A stretch of 64,000 bases of DNA, from assembly GCA_012861695.1 (NCBI GenBank), contig JAAOOA010000016.1, positions 18,491,702 through 18,555,701 of the forward strand, given 5' to 3'. The notes under the pieces were generated by a model that worked only from the letters and a program-made list of their open reading frames with translations, was not told the origin of the DNA and did no database searches. Of the stretch, positions 22,600 through 32,982 are shown one piece after another; position 1 is the stretch's first letter, and every line of letters starts with the position of its first letter. Origin of the DNA: Trematomus loennbergii. Its lineage: Eukaryota; Chordata; Actinopteri; Perciformes; Nototheniidae. The position numbers and the translations under genes are program-made.

Positions 22600-22760
22600 A
22601 GCTAAACTGCGTTAAACCCTATCACTGACAGACTGAGTCATTACTTCCTTTTTTGCAACTCTTAATATCTTCCCTCCTCCTCCTCCTCCTCCTCTCCTCC
22701 TCCTCCTCCTCCTCCAAGTCCCATGTCCCAATTACTGTATATACCCTATATAGAGTTTGT
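22600..22760 (-). promoter_or_regulatory. Orphan upstream region of a CD300-like array member with (TCC)n
   Basis: CCCTATCACTGACAGACTGA and TTGCAACTCTTAATATCTTC followed by (TCC)n at 22673-22715 match the sequence just upstream of the complete gene (27150-27273). No leader exon follows on the minus strand. The match breaks off near 22595, and repeat DNA lies beyond 22380. It is probably the promoter-side remnant of the gene whose tail is at 13.2-14.2 kb. Confidence 0.6.
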
Positions 22761-22879
22761 TGTTTTACCACAGCTCAAATGAACAGTTTTGCTTAATTGA
22801 ATTACAAATGCTTATGGTAAATAAATGCTCTTGAAGTGTATGTGTCTTTTGGTGTTCTTTACATTGATTGATTTTGGTT

Positions 22880-22950
22880 TAGAGCTCCCTCGTCTGTAGT
22901 TTTCTCACATGCTTATCATTGTTATATGTTTTAATAAAATAGATGTAAAG
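22880..22950 (-). pseudogene. Decayed tail exon of the array
   Basis: On the minus strand GATAAGCATGTGAGAAAACT and CAGACGAGG align with 27480-27520 and with the ITIM exon at 13894-13959. The ITIM is no longer readable. 22951-24110 holds no other recognised gene. Confidence 0.45.
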
Positions 22951-24110
22951 TAAACCAGATCTGATTAGATACCATGTGGCCGTCTTTGCTAATATAGAAA
23001 AGCATGAACCACTTCCTATAAATACTTCCCTTGTAAGGCGTAGTAGACGATCAGAGGAATTACCATGAAGGTTTATTAATATCTATGCAGCTAGTGCGCT
23101 TTTACAGTCAAATGTACTTTAGACTTTGGGGGAAGCTCCAGTGACTAAAAATGTTTTAAACAAAAGACCATCATGGACTGAAACATGTTTATTTATCAAA
23201 GCATTACATTAGAAGTAATTGAAAACTTAAGCCATTGTATATTCAATTAGTAATACAAATAATACCACTTCAAATATAGGTTGTTATGTACATGTCTACA
23301 TAAAAACACAATATTCTTTCATTTAAAAACCTGTGTTTCAGTAACCAAAGTGTAGACACATGCCAACTTAAGAATGTAAACTTTCCTAGATGTACCTGCT
23401 GCTTAAGGCAGACGTCACCGAGCATGTTCAACACAAAACAGAGCAGTGACTGTTCTTATAATCTTTTGAATGTGCAAGTCACCTATTCCTGAATGTCTTT
23501 TTTTCTATATGGAACTTCAAGCTTCTGTCAAACCCGCACAATTATTACAAAATGGAAAGATTTAGTAAACTGCAAAACTACATTATGAAAGTGACATTTC
23601 AGTCAGAAGAAATTATTAGACAAGAAGAGGGAGAAGAGGAGGAAGACAACTGGCAGGTCAATTGTTTAATTATTGTTGGAGTATGTTTATTTTTACTATT
23701 TAATATCATACATTTTACACCAAACATCACATAAAAAACATTATGATAAAGACAACAATGACAAATTAAATGGTAATATTGTTGGGTTGTGAAACCTCAT
23801 TTCTTGAATGTAGAAAGCTTTTGTTAATGCAAAAGAGAGGTTTGTTGGATGGTTTTTAGAAAAACAAACCTGACTCTTGAATTTAAGGTGATCGTGGGAA
23901 ACTTGGCCCAAGTTAGTACTTTTTAAATATATGTTGCAGCTTTGTAGAAGAGGAGATAACTAAAAGCAGAAGGTGCAAACCCTCAAAACAAGAAGTACGA
24001 GGTTTCTGCAAAACCAAAGAGCATAACAAGTTGCAACAACATCATCACAAAACAAAACTCCAGTGATACAGATGTAGGGTAGTGGTAACACATTCACAGG
24101 TTTTCTGGAA

Positions 24111-24988
24111 CTAAGGCATGTTGCTGTATGTTACTTCCTCATCTTCTGCTTCAACCTGTTGCAGAACAGAATACAATATGTAATAGCTGAAGAAATATCA
24201 AACATAAACCCTACTTATTCAATAATAATAATAATAATACATTTGATTTTTATAGCGCTTTTCTCGAACCCAAAGACGCTTTACATTTGGGGAAGGGTAG
24301 ACAGACAAGGACAGGCAATAAAACAACAACAAAACAAAAACAAAACAGAAAAACAAAACAGAAAAGCAGTCAGGAGGAAGTTGGTTGAGAGGGGGGGGGG
24401 CTTATGGGTATACAGACTTGAAGAGATGGGTTTTGAGGCGGGACTGGAACAGGGTGAGGGACTCAGACTCACGGTACTAGCAGCTGAACATTTAAAAGTT
24501 GATTATATTTGTAAAATTAATAATTTCAAATAGTTTGTTGAATAATACCATATGTGCCTTTTAGTGCACTTATTTTGTGCTGTACGAGTTATGGTTTTAA
24601 TGGTAAGGGCAGGGTTCGAGTTATGTGGGAGCCAATGGGAGCTGAGCTCCCATAAGGAGGGGTCTGAGCTCCCACGGACGCAGTGAAATCATACATATGT
24701 GGGGGTCGCTAATACATTACCAACAACCATTATTTTAATCACAAATAAGGCATGTGTCAATGTAATGAGTATTATTTACGTTAACGAGGTAATATAGGCT
24801 AAAAGAAAACATGTTTTCCAAAAGAACTACGCATCTCTTGAATGACAATATGCCTGCATAATAATACAATACATTATTGCGCAATCTATGCCTGTGAGCG
24901 TGCTGCGCGAGCCGTGATGATGTGGTGGGTAGTTGAACCTGTTCATATTTAAGTTGTAGCAAGTAGAGGGCTGCTGCGTGTGTGGTGT

Positions 24989-25020
<32 letters not shown>

Positions 25021-25045
25021 GTGTGGTGTGTGTGTGTGTGTGTGT

Positions 25046-25111
<66 letters not shown>

Positions 25112-27122
25112 TGTGTGTGTGCGTTAGTTTTAAAAGACCCCTATAGAGCTCAGTTTATAGCTCGAACCCTGGTTAAGGGTTACCTCGCCTGAAGATGTTC
25201 TCACATATCTTACTTCCCCTTCAGCCTGTGTTGGAGAAAAAAGAACGTCATTTACAGACGAGCTATTGTTAGATTTAATTAAGGAGGCAAGTGTTAAAGT
25301 ACTTTATTATAGGTTTGTGAGGACATACTTATGTGAGTTCAAATTGTTTTACTGTACCTTCTTAACAACAATAAATATAAAGTATAACATAAATCAATTA
25401 CAATGATGTCGTCTCTTCTCTAAATGTAATGTCTTCGCTGTGAAAAGTTATATTAGGAAAATAAATCAAATATGTTACCGTTGTTGTGGCTGATGATTCT
25501 ACTATTGTCTGCTCTAAAAGAGACATAAAAGCACGTGTTAGTTACACACCTGTATTTCAGAAAAATACATACATGGTTCAAGGCAGAGATCATGATATAT
25601 TTACCTTGTCGTTTGAACATAAACCAGATGAACAAGTTCACCATCGCAAAGATGATCAGCAAACTCAAACGGATGATGAAGATCTTTAAGTTCCTTGAAA
25701 CACTGCGGCAGGAATAAATAAATAAAAACACATAATGCAAATGACAGACTTGTTGAACAGTCATTTGCATGATAACGAGAAGGTCTCTCACCTTTGCTGT
25801 TTACCCTCGACAGTGGAAATTGGTTGGTCTGCAGGACTAGAGGTGTGCTTCACAGGCTCCGTGGTGTGCTTCACAGGCTCAGGGGTGCTATGACGTGCTG
25901 CTGCAAAAGTGAATGTAATGACATGTGGATATAGCTATTAGAGTAAAATGACAACAATAATTGCTAAGATTTCTATTTTATTAAATAAATAAATTGCAAA
26001 TGACTTTACCCAACAAATATTAAAAATGTAATATTTTCAAATTAAGAAAGACTTATAACACTTACTAGTGGGGGGTTTCTCAGTAACAGTTATGTGCACC
26101 GGCATCTGTAAGTCTCCTTTAACACACCAATACCAGCCGCTGCTCTCTGTCCTCAGTCCGCTCAGAGTCACAGTGAAAACATTAGGAACCTTCAAATTCA
26201 TGGTGACTCTTGAGTTATCTAACCATCCATTCGGCCATGTCACACAGGAGCTGCCCAGCCTGCACCACTTTATATCTCCAGGGTTATGATAGTGACAATC
26301 GATGGTTATTTCTTCTCCTCTGAATCCTGTCCTCTTCTGTTCATCCACATATAGATATGGTGTGCCTTAATCGGAAACATAATTCAATGGAAACTTGTAA
26401 GCAGCCTAGATGGTGCATGCTCCTGATGTTTAAATATATATTTAATAAAATTACATCTCGTAAAAGCATTATTTGAAAAGAAGAACGATGAAATTATTGT
26501 AAAATCGAAGTGTTGAAATGTTACAAAAGATTAAAAAAGTTAATAAATAGACTCAGACCTCCTGTGACTGACAGGTGGAAACGTGTTCCCAAATTTGGTG
26601 CATAATTAATCTCCACCTCACACCAGTAATCACCAGTGTCCTCTCCAGTCAGATCATTTATAGTCGCAGTGAAGACTCTTTGTGTTTTGTCATCAGAGAT
26701 CGAATACTTTCCTGAACTGCTTGGTTGGTTTGTTTTAACTTTATCAGAGCAGGAGGCCCAAGATCCTTTACACAAGGATTTCACATGGTTTATGTTTTGT
26801 GACTCATAGAGACACGGGATGGTGATCGAACCTCCAGCTCTCACTGACACTTTACTGACTGTAGTTATGCTGTGAATTCCTGCAACAAGAGCAAACCCAA
26901 CATTATAAAAAGATAAATAGAAAATGATCAATACTCTTCCTTTAGATGGCCTACATAATGTTGATGTTCAAATTAGCTCATGTTTAAACAATTACATAAT
27001 TAAAGCCTTCAAAGTATTAGAAATTCACTCTAGCATACACATAAAATATATTTTAATCTTGATTCTTGTGCCTGACCTGTAAGTCCAGTGAAGATGAGAA
27101 GAAAGCTCAGTTGAACCGTCAT
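24111..27122 (-). CDS. CD300/CMRF35-like (pIgR-like) two-Ig-domain receptor, complete, 8 exons
   Basis: Minus-strand exons are 27122-27077 (signal peptide, MTVQLSFLLIFTGL), 26879-26559 (Ig V domain 1), 26365-26066 (Ig V domain 2), 25900-25792 (Pro/Thr stalk), 25702-25605 (membrane segment), 25513-25479, 25225-25184 and 24155-24111 (stop TAG). All introns are GT-AG and phases join without a frameshift, giving 331 residues. Domain 1 has the canonical cysteines plus a second pair (SLCKGSWASC) and DTGDYWC, as in CD300 and pIgR domains. Domain 2 has WCRLGSSC and SGWYWC. The membrane segment carries an Arg near its outer end and an Asn inside. The tail is short. Its last exon has VTYSNM, only a near-ITIM, and exon 7 (VRYVRT) appears to have lost the ITIM seen in its paralogue. 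It is likely a surface receptor of leukocytes; ligand and signalling direction cannot be told. It lies in a tandem array with decayed relatives on both sides. Confidence 0.88.
24215..24500 (+). repeat. Dispersed fish repeat fragment
   Basis: (AAT)n is followed by TTTTATAGCGCTTTTCT, CCCAAAGACGCTTTACA and GAGATGGGTTTTGAGGCGGG, a pattern I recognise from repeated fish sequence. It lies in the last intron of the receptor gene. The open frame here is not a gene. Confidence 0.55.
24610..25171. mobile_element. hAT-like non-autonomous element in the receptor's last intron
   Basis: The ends CAGGGTTCGAG and CTCGAACCCTG form an 11-bp inverted repeat. The flanks GGTAAGGG (24602-24609) and GTTAAGGG (25172-25179) form an imperfect 8-bp target duplication. 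The homologous intron of the orphan tail at 13881-13889 reads GGTTAAGGG without the insert. It contains the (GT)n tract. Confidence 0.8.
24976..25122. repeat. (GT)n microsatellite
   Basis: An interrupted GT tract of about 145 bp inside the hAT-like element. The open frame across it is an artefact of the repeat. Confidence 0.97.
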
Positions 27123-27213
27123 GTCGGGGAGTGAGTGAGTCAAGCTAAACCACATGAACCCTATCACTGACAGACTGAGTCTTTACTTCCTTTTTTGCAA
27201 CTCTTAATATCTT

Positions 27214-27273
27214 CCTTCCTCCTCCTCCTCCTCTCCTCCTCCTCCTCCTCCTCCTCCTCCTCCTCCTCCTCCT
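27214..27273. repeat. (TCC)n microsatellite
   Basis: A near-pure TCC tract immediately upstream of the receptor gene. A shorter homologous tract is at 22673-22715 and a remnant near 12032, so the tract is part of the duplicated promoter region. Confidence 0.95.
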
Positions 27274-27464
27274 GTAAGACAGTCACAATTGTTAAATAAT
27301 TTATATTCTGTATATAAACTAGAGTTTGCTGTTTTACCACAGCTCAATTTAACAGTTTTGCTTAATTGAATTACAAATGTATATGGTATATAACACTTGC
27401 TATTTAAGTGTATGTGTTTTTTATGTACTTGTATATTATAATACATTACATTGTTTTTTTATTT

Positions 27465-27550
27465 AGGGCTACCTCGTCTGCAGTTTTCTCACATGCTTAA
27501 CATTTATATATTTTACTTTCTCTTCAGTCTGATAACGATTCAAGCCAAAG
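27465..27550 (-). pseudogene. Decayed ITIM tail exon upstream of the receptor gene
   Basis: The minus strand reads CAGACTGAAGAGAAAGTAAA, then an ITIM-like VKYINV and a GT at the exon end. It is the counterpart of 12290-12352 and 22880-22950. It marks the end of the next array member, whose body is displaced by the Gypsy/ERV block. Confidence 0.5.
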
Positions 27551-27574
27551 GTTTTTTTCTTGTTTATAAATAGA

Positions 27575-28044
27575 TGTCACAAACGAGCTGAGGACCAAAA
27601 TGCAACACACGGGAAACCAGGGATAGTTGGTAATCAGCTTTATTAAAGGCAATAAACTGGTTGGAGACGAAAAGGCAGATAGTAGGCAAAGGGCTGGTCG
27701 GGGACAGACGAGGGTTCCAGGAGAAGGCAAGACGGGAGTCGCAGGTACAGACCGGGTCAGGGAGCAGGCAAGGCAGAATAGTCCGGGTACAGGCAGGGTC
27801 AGGAAACAGGCGAGGCAGGCTGGTCAGGGACAGGCAGGGTCGAAACCGGGAGAGCAATCTGGAGGGTAATGCGGGAAAGACTGGCATGCTGCAAAGTACG
27901 ATCTGGCACTGAGGTGAAAGTGGGCCTATATACTAATGGAGCTGATGGGTGTAACAGAGTGAGAGAGAGAGAAGGGTGTGGCTACCAGGTGACTAAGGAA
28001 TGTTAATGCAGAAAATAGGTGAGTGAGAAAGCAGAACTGTGACA
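27575..28044 (-). mobile_element. Ty3/Gypsy 3' LTR (minus strand)
   Basis: The 470-bp segment begins TGTCACA and ends TGTGACA on the plus strand. On the minus strand it is preceded by a purine tract (AAGGGGGGGG at about 28055-28046), the expected place of a polypurine primer. It therefore reads as the 3' LTR of the Gypsy element whose coding part is at 55472-58188. Plus-strand open frames here are ignored. Confidence 0.75.
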
Positions 28045-28259
28045 GAACCCCCCCTTAATGGACGGCTCCCGACGTCCAAGACAAAACTACGAGAAAAAAA
28101 AAAAAATCAACAAAAACCTACAGACATAGGGTGGAAGGTGGGGGTATGGGAAAAGTTAGTACTCATCTGAGAATGCTCTCTCGGCCTCCCTCTCCTGGAA
28201 ATCCTCGTCCTCCTCGACTGAAGACGCCTCCCCCTCCTCCTCGACGAAGCCAGGTGCCT
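28045..28259 (-). mobile_element. 3' internal end of the Gypsy element
   Basis: It contains the purine tract, an A-rich run and a short minus-strand frame ending SDEY-stop just upstream, rich in Glu/Asp. I take this as the C-terminal end of the Gypsy polyprotein. The region between the integrase core (55472) and this tail is missing, including the expected integrase C-terminal and chromodomain portion. Confidence 0.6.
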
Positions 28260-29000
28260 TGTGACAAACCGCGGGAAAAAGAGGATAAAAGAAGACTGAA
28301 AAACACTGGAGAGTAGTCCTCTTCGAACCCAGCTTTGAACTTGAACTCTCCAGCTTGTTTAGCAAGCAACGGAAGACGATCGTATTACTTACTCGTATTG
28401 AGGCAAAGATCTCGGATATAATATGTATCTGGGCAAAACGCATTTCATTTTGTATTGATGTGTGGTGTTGTAACTTGTGAAACTTTAATAAAACTACCTG
28501 TTCACATTTGTGAGAGGAAACTAAAGTCCATGTAGCCCTTCTGATTATTGTTGAATAGGTGACAATTCAGACGGCACTGTAAACCTGTTCCCACATAGCT
28601 TGAGTCCTGAGTCCAGTCTGATTCCAATGTCCTGTTCCTTGGCTGAGGATCAATCCCTGACGGAGTCTTGCAGAGACACCAGAGAGAACAACAGGTAAGT
28701 CGCACCTAAGCTAACTCTGTTGCTGAATTCTATGTCATATTGGAGGTCGCCACGATCGGTTGATCTTAAATACGGCAGCAGTGCTTTACGGGTATTGAAT
28801 CCCAAGGTTTCAGAGGTGTGTTCATTAAGGTCTGTGTTTAAAGTCTAAAGGGAAAAACTAACAGGGTAAAAGTTGAAATGATGTGCAAAAACTGATTAAT
28901 GGAGGTAGTATAGAAAGAAGGGAGTTTGTCGGTACCTCGTGGTGGTGTGTGGGTCACACCTTTTATGCCCGGTCTGAGTAAAAACCGTAACCTTTTAACA
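28260..29000 (+). mobile_element. ERV 5' LTR, truncated at its left end
   Basis: It aligns with 54729-55471 over 741 bp with about four substitutions and two single-base indels. It ends CCTTTTAACA directly before the primer site. The first 337 bp of the LTR (54392-54728 in the 3' copy) are absent. ATAAAAG at 28285-28291 is a candidate TATA box and AATAAA at 28487-28492 the polyadenylation signal. Confidence 0.88.
28691..28700 (+). promoter_or_regulatory. Candidate major splice donor in the LTR
   Basis: ACAG|GTAAGT, with the cut after 28694, is a consensus donor. It lies downstream of the LTR polyadenylation signal, so it would be present in genomic-length RNA from the 5' LTR. The acceptor before env at 45233 is a plausible partner. 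Confidence 0.5.
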
Positions 29001-29018
29001 TGGCGCCCAACGTGGGGC
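29001..29018 (+). other. Primer binding site, tRNA-Lys1,2 type
   Basis: TGGCGCCCAACGTGGGGC follows the LTR end CA directly. This is the complement of the 3' end of tRNA-Lys1,2, the primer type known for foamy viruses. It differs from the Lys3 site of lentiviruses. Confidence 0.92.
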
Positions 29019-29649
29019 ACGATAGCGCAGTTTAAAAGTTGTCTCGTTCTTTGAACAAACTGAATAATTGCGAGGAAAGTGCCAGAGCACGAACTTAACA
29101 ACCTGTACAAAGAGCCTCAGTCAAACTGAGTTCTCCGAGAGCTAACCTTATTATACACGGAGTGCCTTGTGGCGACGAACAAAGGCGAGTAAAGAGTCTA
29201 AAGAAATCAAAGCAAGAGCGCATACGGTAGAGGGTCTAAAATATGGGTTAAAAAATAGACGCCTTTATCACAAAAGGAGAAGAACGTTCCGTTAAAAAGC
29301 TCAAGCGTAAAAACTAACAAGTAAATCTTCCGATAGGAGGTGAGACTGTCATAATCTGTACCGGCTTATGATTAAAGGACAGCAGTACCATTATAACCGA
29401 ACAGAGGAGAATAACTATACCTGTATAATATTGCGACAAATACTGAGTGAGGGGAGCTGCCGCTAAAAATACAAATAGGGCCCCCACCAAAGGGTAACCG
29501 AAATATTATAACAGATGACGGAGTGGGTCGCGACCACACTTAGGGATCAAGTAGTAAGCTATTAAAAAACCATATCAGTAGGAACGATGTCCCAAACCGG
29601 ATCCATTTTTGGATCACGGTCTGAGGCAGGAGCGAGTGAAAATAATTAA
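29019..29649 (+). other. ERV leader with a short in-frame upstream ORF
   Basis: This is an untranslated leader. ATG at 29588 opens 20 codons ending in TAA directly before, and in frame with, the gag ATG at 29650. The short frame could be an upstream ORF or the true gag start interrupted by a stop. Confidence 0.5.
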
Positions 29650-30204
29650 ATGTATTCACCCGAATACTCGTTAGTTACTCTGGGAACAGCGCCAGCTCTA
29701 CCACAGGACACACTAGTTCAGATGGGGATACGATGTTTAGCCATGAACGGGTCACATGTAGCGATTTTAGTCGACAACATTAAAAATGTTAACAGCTACA
29801 TGATCGGTCGGCCATGGGTTCTGAACCCGGCCAACACTGACATGAACCATAAAAAGGGGGTAGCAAAAGCGCTTAGCGAGAAATACAGCGTTCAAACACA
29901 AGCAAACTATAATGATTTAGTAACTCAACAAAGTCTGCCGCTAGAAGAAGAAAACTTACAAAGGCAACCTCATGGTGAGGCAACGGACATTCACGGAATA
30001 ATTCATGTCCCCTATAACCCAAAACCCCTAGGGATTGGTCCGGAACCACAAAAAAGAATCTTGGAGAGTATAATAAAGAAAGCCATCTCAAGTATATCTC
30101 CACAAGAACCAGTGCTGCTCACTCGTTTCGGAGCAGGCAATTTTGGATATGATGAGGATGCCTCATTTATGGCAATGTTTGCGGTTCTCAGGGATAATGT
30201 AGAC
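29650..30204 (+). pseudogene. gag: ERV gag, 5' part
   Basis: An open frame of 185 codons from ATG 29650 runs up to the hAT insertion (30205), whose target duplication ATGTAGAC is 30197-30204. The product is hydrophilic and shows no CCHC motif. It is called gag from its position after the leader and before pol. No conserved gag domain is recognised. Confidence 0.6.
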
Positions 30205-32974
30205 CAGGGCTATTCAATTGGCGGCCCGCGGGCCAAATCCGGCCCCCGGGTGATATTTACTGGCCCTTTGAGTATAATGTTAAAAAGTTTAATTTTTAAA
30301 ATAAAGTTTAATTTTTATTTATTTATTTATTTTTTTTATAAATGTTTTGGGCCAGAGTGACTTTATTCCAGAGAGGGTGTTAAATTGAGAGATAGAGGGG
30401 AAGACATTGCTTGAAAACTTTGGCGGGCTCGGGTTTCGAACCCACCTACTAGCTACTGTAGTGACAACTCCTGTCATTTATTGCTCTGCGCGCGTCCTCG
30501 CGGCTCGCGTTGCCCTTCACTACAAGCTCGCGCACCTTCAACGGTTTCGCGCCAATGGTACGATTCATCAAACCTGGTCAGCAAAGTTGGATAGCAAAAT
30601 GTCTCTTTCTACGTTAAAAAAACGAAAGGTTGACACCGAAAACCGGCAATTCAACAGCGAGTGGAAAGAGAAGTACTTGTTTGTAAATGTCAGTGGAAGG
30701 CCCGTGTGTTTAATCTGCAATGAGTGTTTATCGGTGTGTAAAGAGTACAACTTGAGAAGGCATTTTAAGACAGCTCACGCCAACTTTGACGCCACTTTTC
30801 CAGCGGGCTCTGATGCTCGCCGCCAGAAGATTTTGGGGTTAACTTTGTGCTATGACCAAAGACGTAGCTCCCTGTTTCGGGCTTGCACTGACCAAGAGAG
30901 AGCTACCGCAGCATCCCTACGAGTGGCTTGGATATTAGGCAAAAAGAAAAGGCCTTTTACGGACGCAGAGACAGTCAAAGAGTGTATGCTTGCATCAATT
31001 GAGGAAGTGGTTGCAGATGAGAAAATCCGAAAAAGCGTTATTGACTCAATTAAGAACATTCCGATTTCTGACACGTCAACATCAAGGAGAGTGGAGACCC
31101 TTGCATCGGACGTTTTTGAGATTCTCTTGGACAAACTGAGAAAGGCGGAGGTTATGTCGCTAGCTATTGATGAATCCACTGACAGCAGCGATGTTGCACA
31201 ACTGTGCCTCTATGTTAGATTTTTGATGGTGAGTGCTTTCGGGAGGATCTACTTGGATTAATTCCTTTGGATGGACCACACGACCGGTGAGGTGATGTTC
31301 CACAAAGTGGTTTCGTTTTTCAAGGAGCACAAGTTGGAATTGGATCGTATTAACATGCTTGTAACGGATGGGGCACCTGCGATGTCGGGCCGAACACAGG
31401 GACTGTCCGCTAGGCTGGCAGATGTGGCTCCACAGCTGAGATCGCTTCATTGCCTCATCCACCAAAGCCTCCTGTGCGCAAGTGGTGAGTTAAAAAACAC
31501 AATGGACTCTGTCATGGCGATTATTAACTTTATTCGTTGTAACTCCAGTTTACAGCACCGCCTTTTCCGCCAGATGTTGTCAGACATGTCAGCTCAATAT
31601 AATGATTTGCTCATGCACAGTGACATTAGATGGCTAAGCAAAGGAAACGTCTTGAAACGATTTTGTGAACTTAAGGAGGAGATCATGGCGTTTCTCCGCA
31701 ATTCAAAACACAAAAAAGCCAACGCCTTTCTGTGTCTGATAGAGAATGATGAGTTTTACGCTGCCGTTTGCTTTTTGAGCGACATTTTCCAACATCTGAA
31801 CCAACTCAATTTGGAGCTGCAGGGCAGAGATAAAATGGTCACACAACTTGTGGAGAGACTCCATGCGTTTCAAAAAAAGCTCACACTTTTTTCTACGGAT
31901 TTATGTCCAGGCAAAATGCTCCATTTTCCAACACTGCGCACTGCAGGTTTACAAATCACCGAGGTGATGACTGGATTTATGGACGCATTGAAAACCAACT
32001 TTGCCGCGAGGTTTGAACATTTCAGTCTCCCGGCTGAAGTGATGAGATTTGTGAAGGACCCTTTCTCTGTGAATGTAGAGGGGGAGTTTGCACTGAAAGC
32101 AAAGGAGCTGATTGTGACATTAAATGAGGCGTCTTTACAACTCGAACTCATTGACATTCAGTCATCAGATGACCTGCGACAGTCATTTCAGCTGGCAGGT
32201 TCTGAAAAGTTCTGGACTCATGAAGTCAGCCACGAGAAATTCCCTCATTCAAGGGGTCTTGCACTTTTTGTCCTCACAATGTTTGGCTCGACTTACACGT
32301 GCGAATCGGCATTCTCACACATGAATGCCATAAAAACTAATAATCGCGCATCCCTCACTGACCAGCATCTGCATCACTGTATGCGTATTGCCATGACAAC
32401 GTATACTCCCGACTTCCCTGCTCTTGCTAAATCGAAAAAATGCCATTTCTCTCATTAGATGGCACATATCTGCCAAGTTGGTTGCAGACTGTATGTCAGT
32501 TATCACTATGTTAATCAAAAAAGGTTTGAGTTTTAAAAGGCTGTGTGTTGTGGTTTTGTAATTAATACAAGTCTTTTGATAATTGTTTTTGCTTTTAATT
32601 AAGCAATTGATGTGGTATGGCTCACATGTCTTTATTTTTATTATACCATAATATGCACTGTTGTTTGTGTATGGCCCTAAATTGCTATTTTGTGTGAATT
32701 ATTAGATCATTTAATCTAAATCCAATGATGTTGATGGTTATATTAGCTTCACATGTACTGAGTTCTGAACTTGCCATTTATAAAGGCCTTGGGGCTATGT
32801 TTGATTTAATTAAACAAAATATATGCACTCCACTATGCTGTTGTAGTATTTACTGTATCTGAAGCTCTTAATATGATTGCTCATATTTCAAGCCATTTTT
32901 TTTTTCAAGCCGGCCCCTTGCTTTGGATCATTTTCATCAACCGGCCCCCATTCTAAACTAATTGAATAGCCCTG
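30205..32974 (+). mobile_element. hAT element, 2,770 bp, with transposase
   Basis: CAGGGCTATTCAATT at the left and its inverse AATTGAATAGCCCTG at the right form a 15-bp terminal repeat. The target duplication ATGTAGAC is at 30197-30204 and 32975-32982. It is inserted in ERV gag. GC-rich GGCCC blocks lie inside both ends. Confidence 0.95.
30599..32458 (+). pseudogene. hAT transposase of the GTF2IRD2/Charlie8-like type, frameshifted
   Basis: From ATG 30599 the first frame has a BED-like finger (CLICNECL...HFKTAH) and the DESTD motif region (LAIDESTDSSDVAQL), then stops at 31261. The second frame from about 31271 continues with DGAPAMSG, HC...H and a C-terminal hATC dimerisation domain (CESAFSHMN) to 32458. 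One or more small indels near 31230-31280 separate them. The protein would cut and paste the element in the nucleus. The resemblance is to the transposase from which the C-terminal part of vertebrate GTF2IRD2 derives. Confidence 0.85.
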
Positions 32975-32982
32975 ATGTAGAC

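Noticed and set aside
24980..25192. Open frame of alternating Cys and Val
   Set aside because: It is a (GT)n microsatellite.
27204..27446. Minus-strand frame with a long glycine run
   Set aside because: It is a translation of the (TCC)n tract upstream of the receptor gene.
27627..27912. Arg/Gly-rich plus-strand frames
   Set aside because: They lie in the Gypsy LTR, on the strand opposite to its transcription, and have no domain.
28502..28705. Minus-strand frame present in both ERV LTRs (also at 54973-55176)
   Set aside because: It is an identical shadow frame in the repeated LTR with no supporting features.
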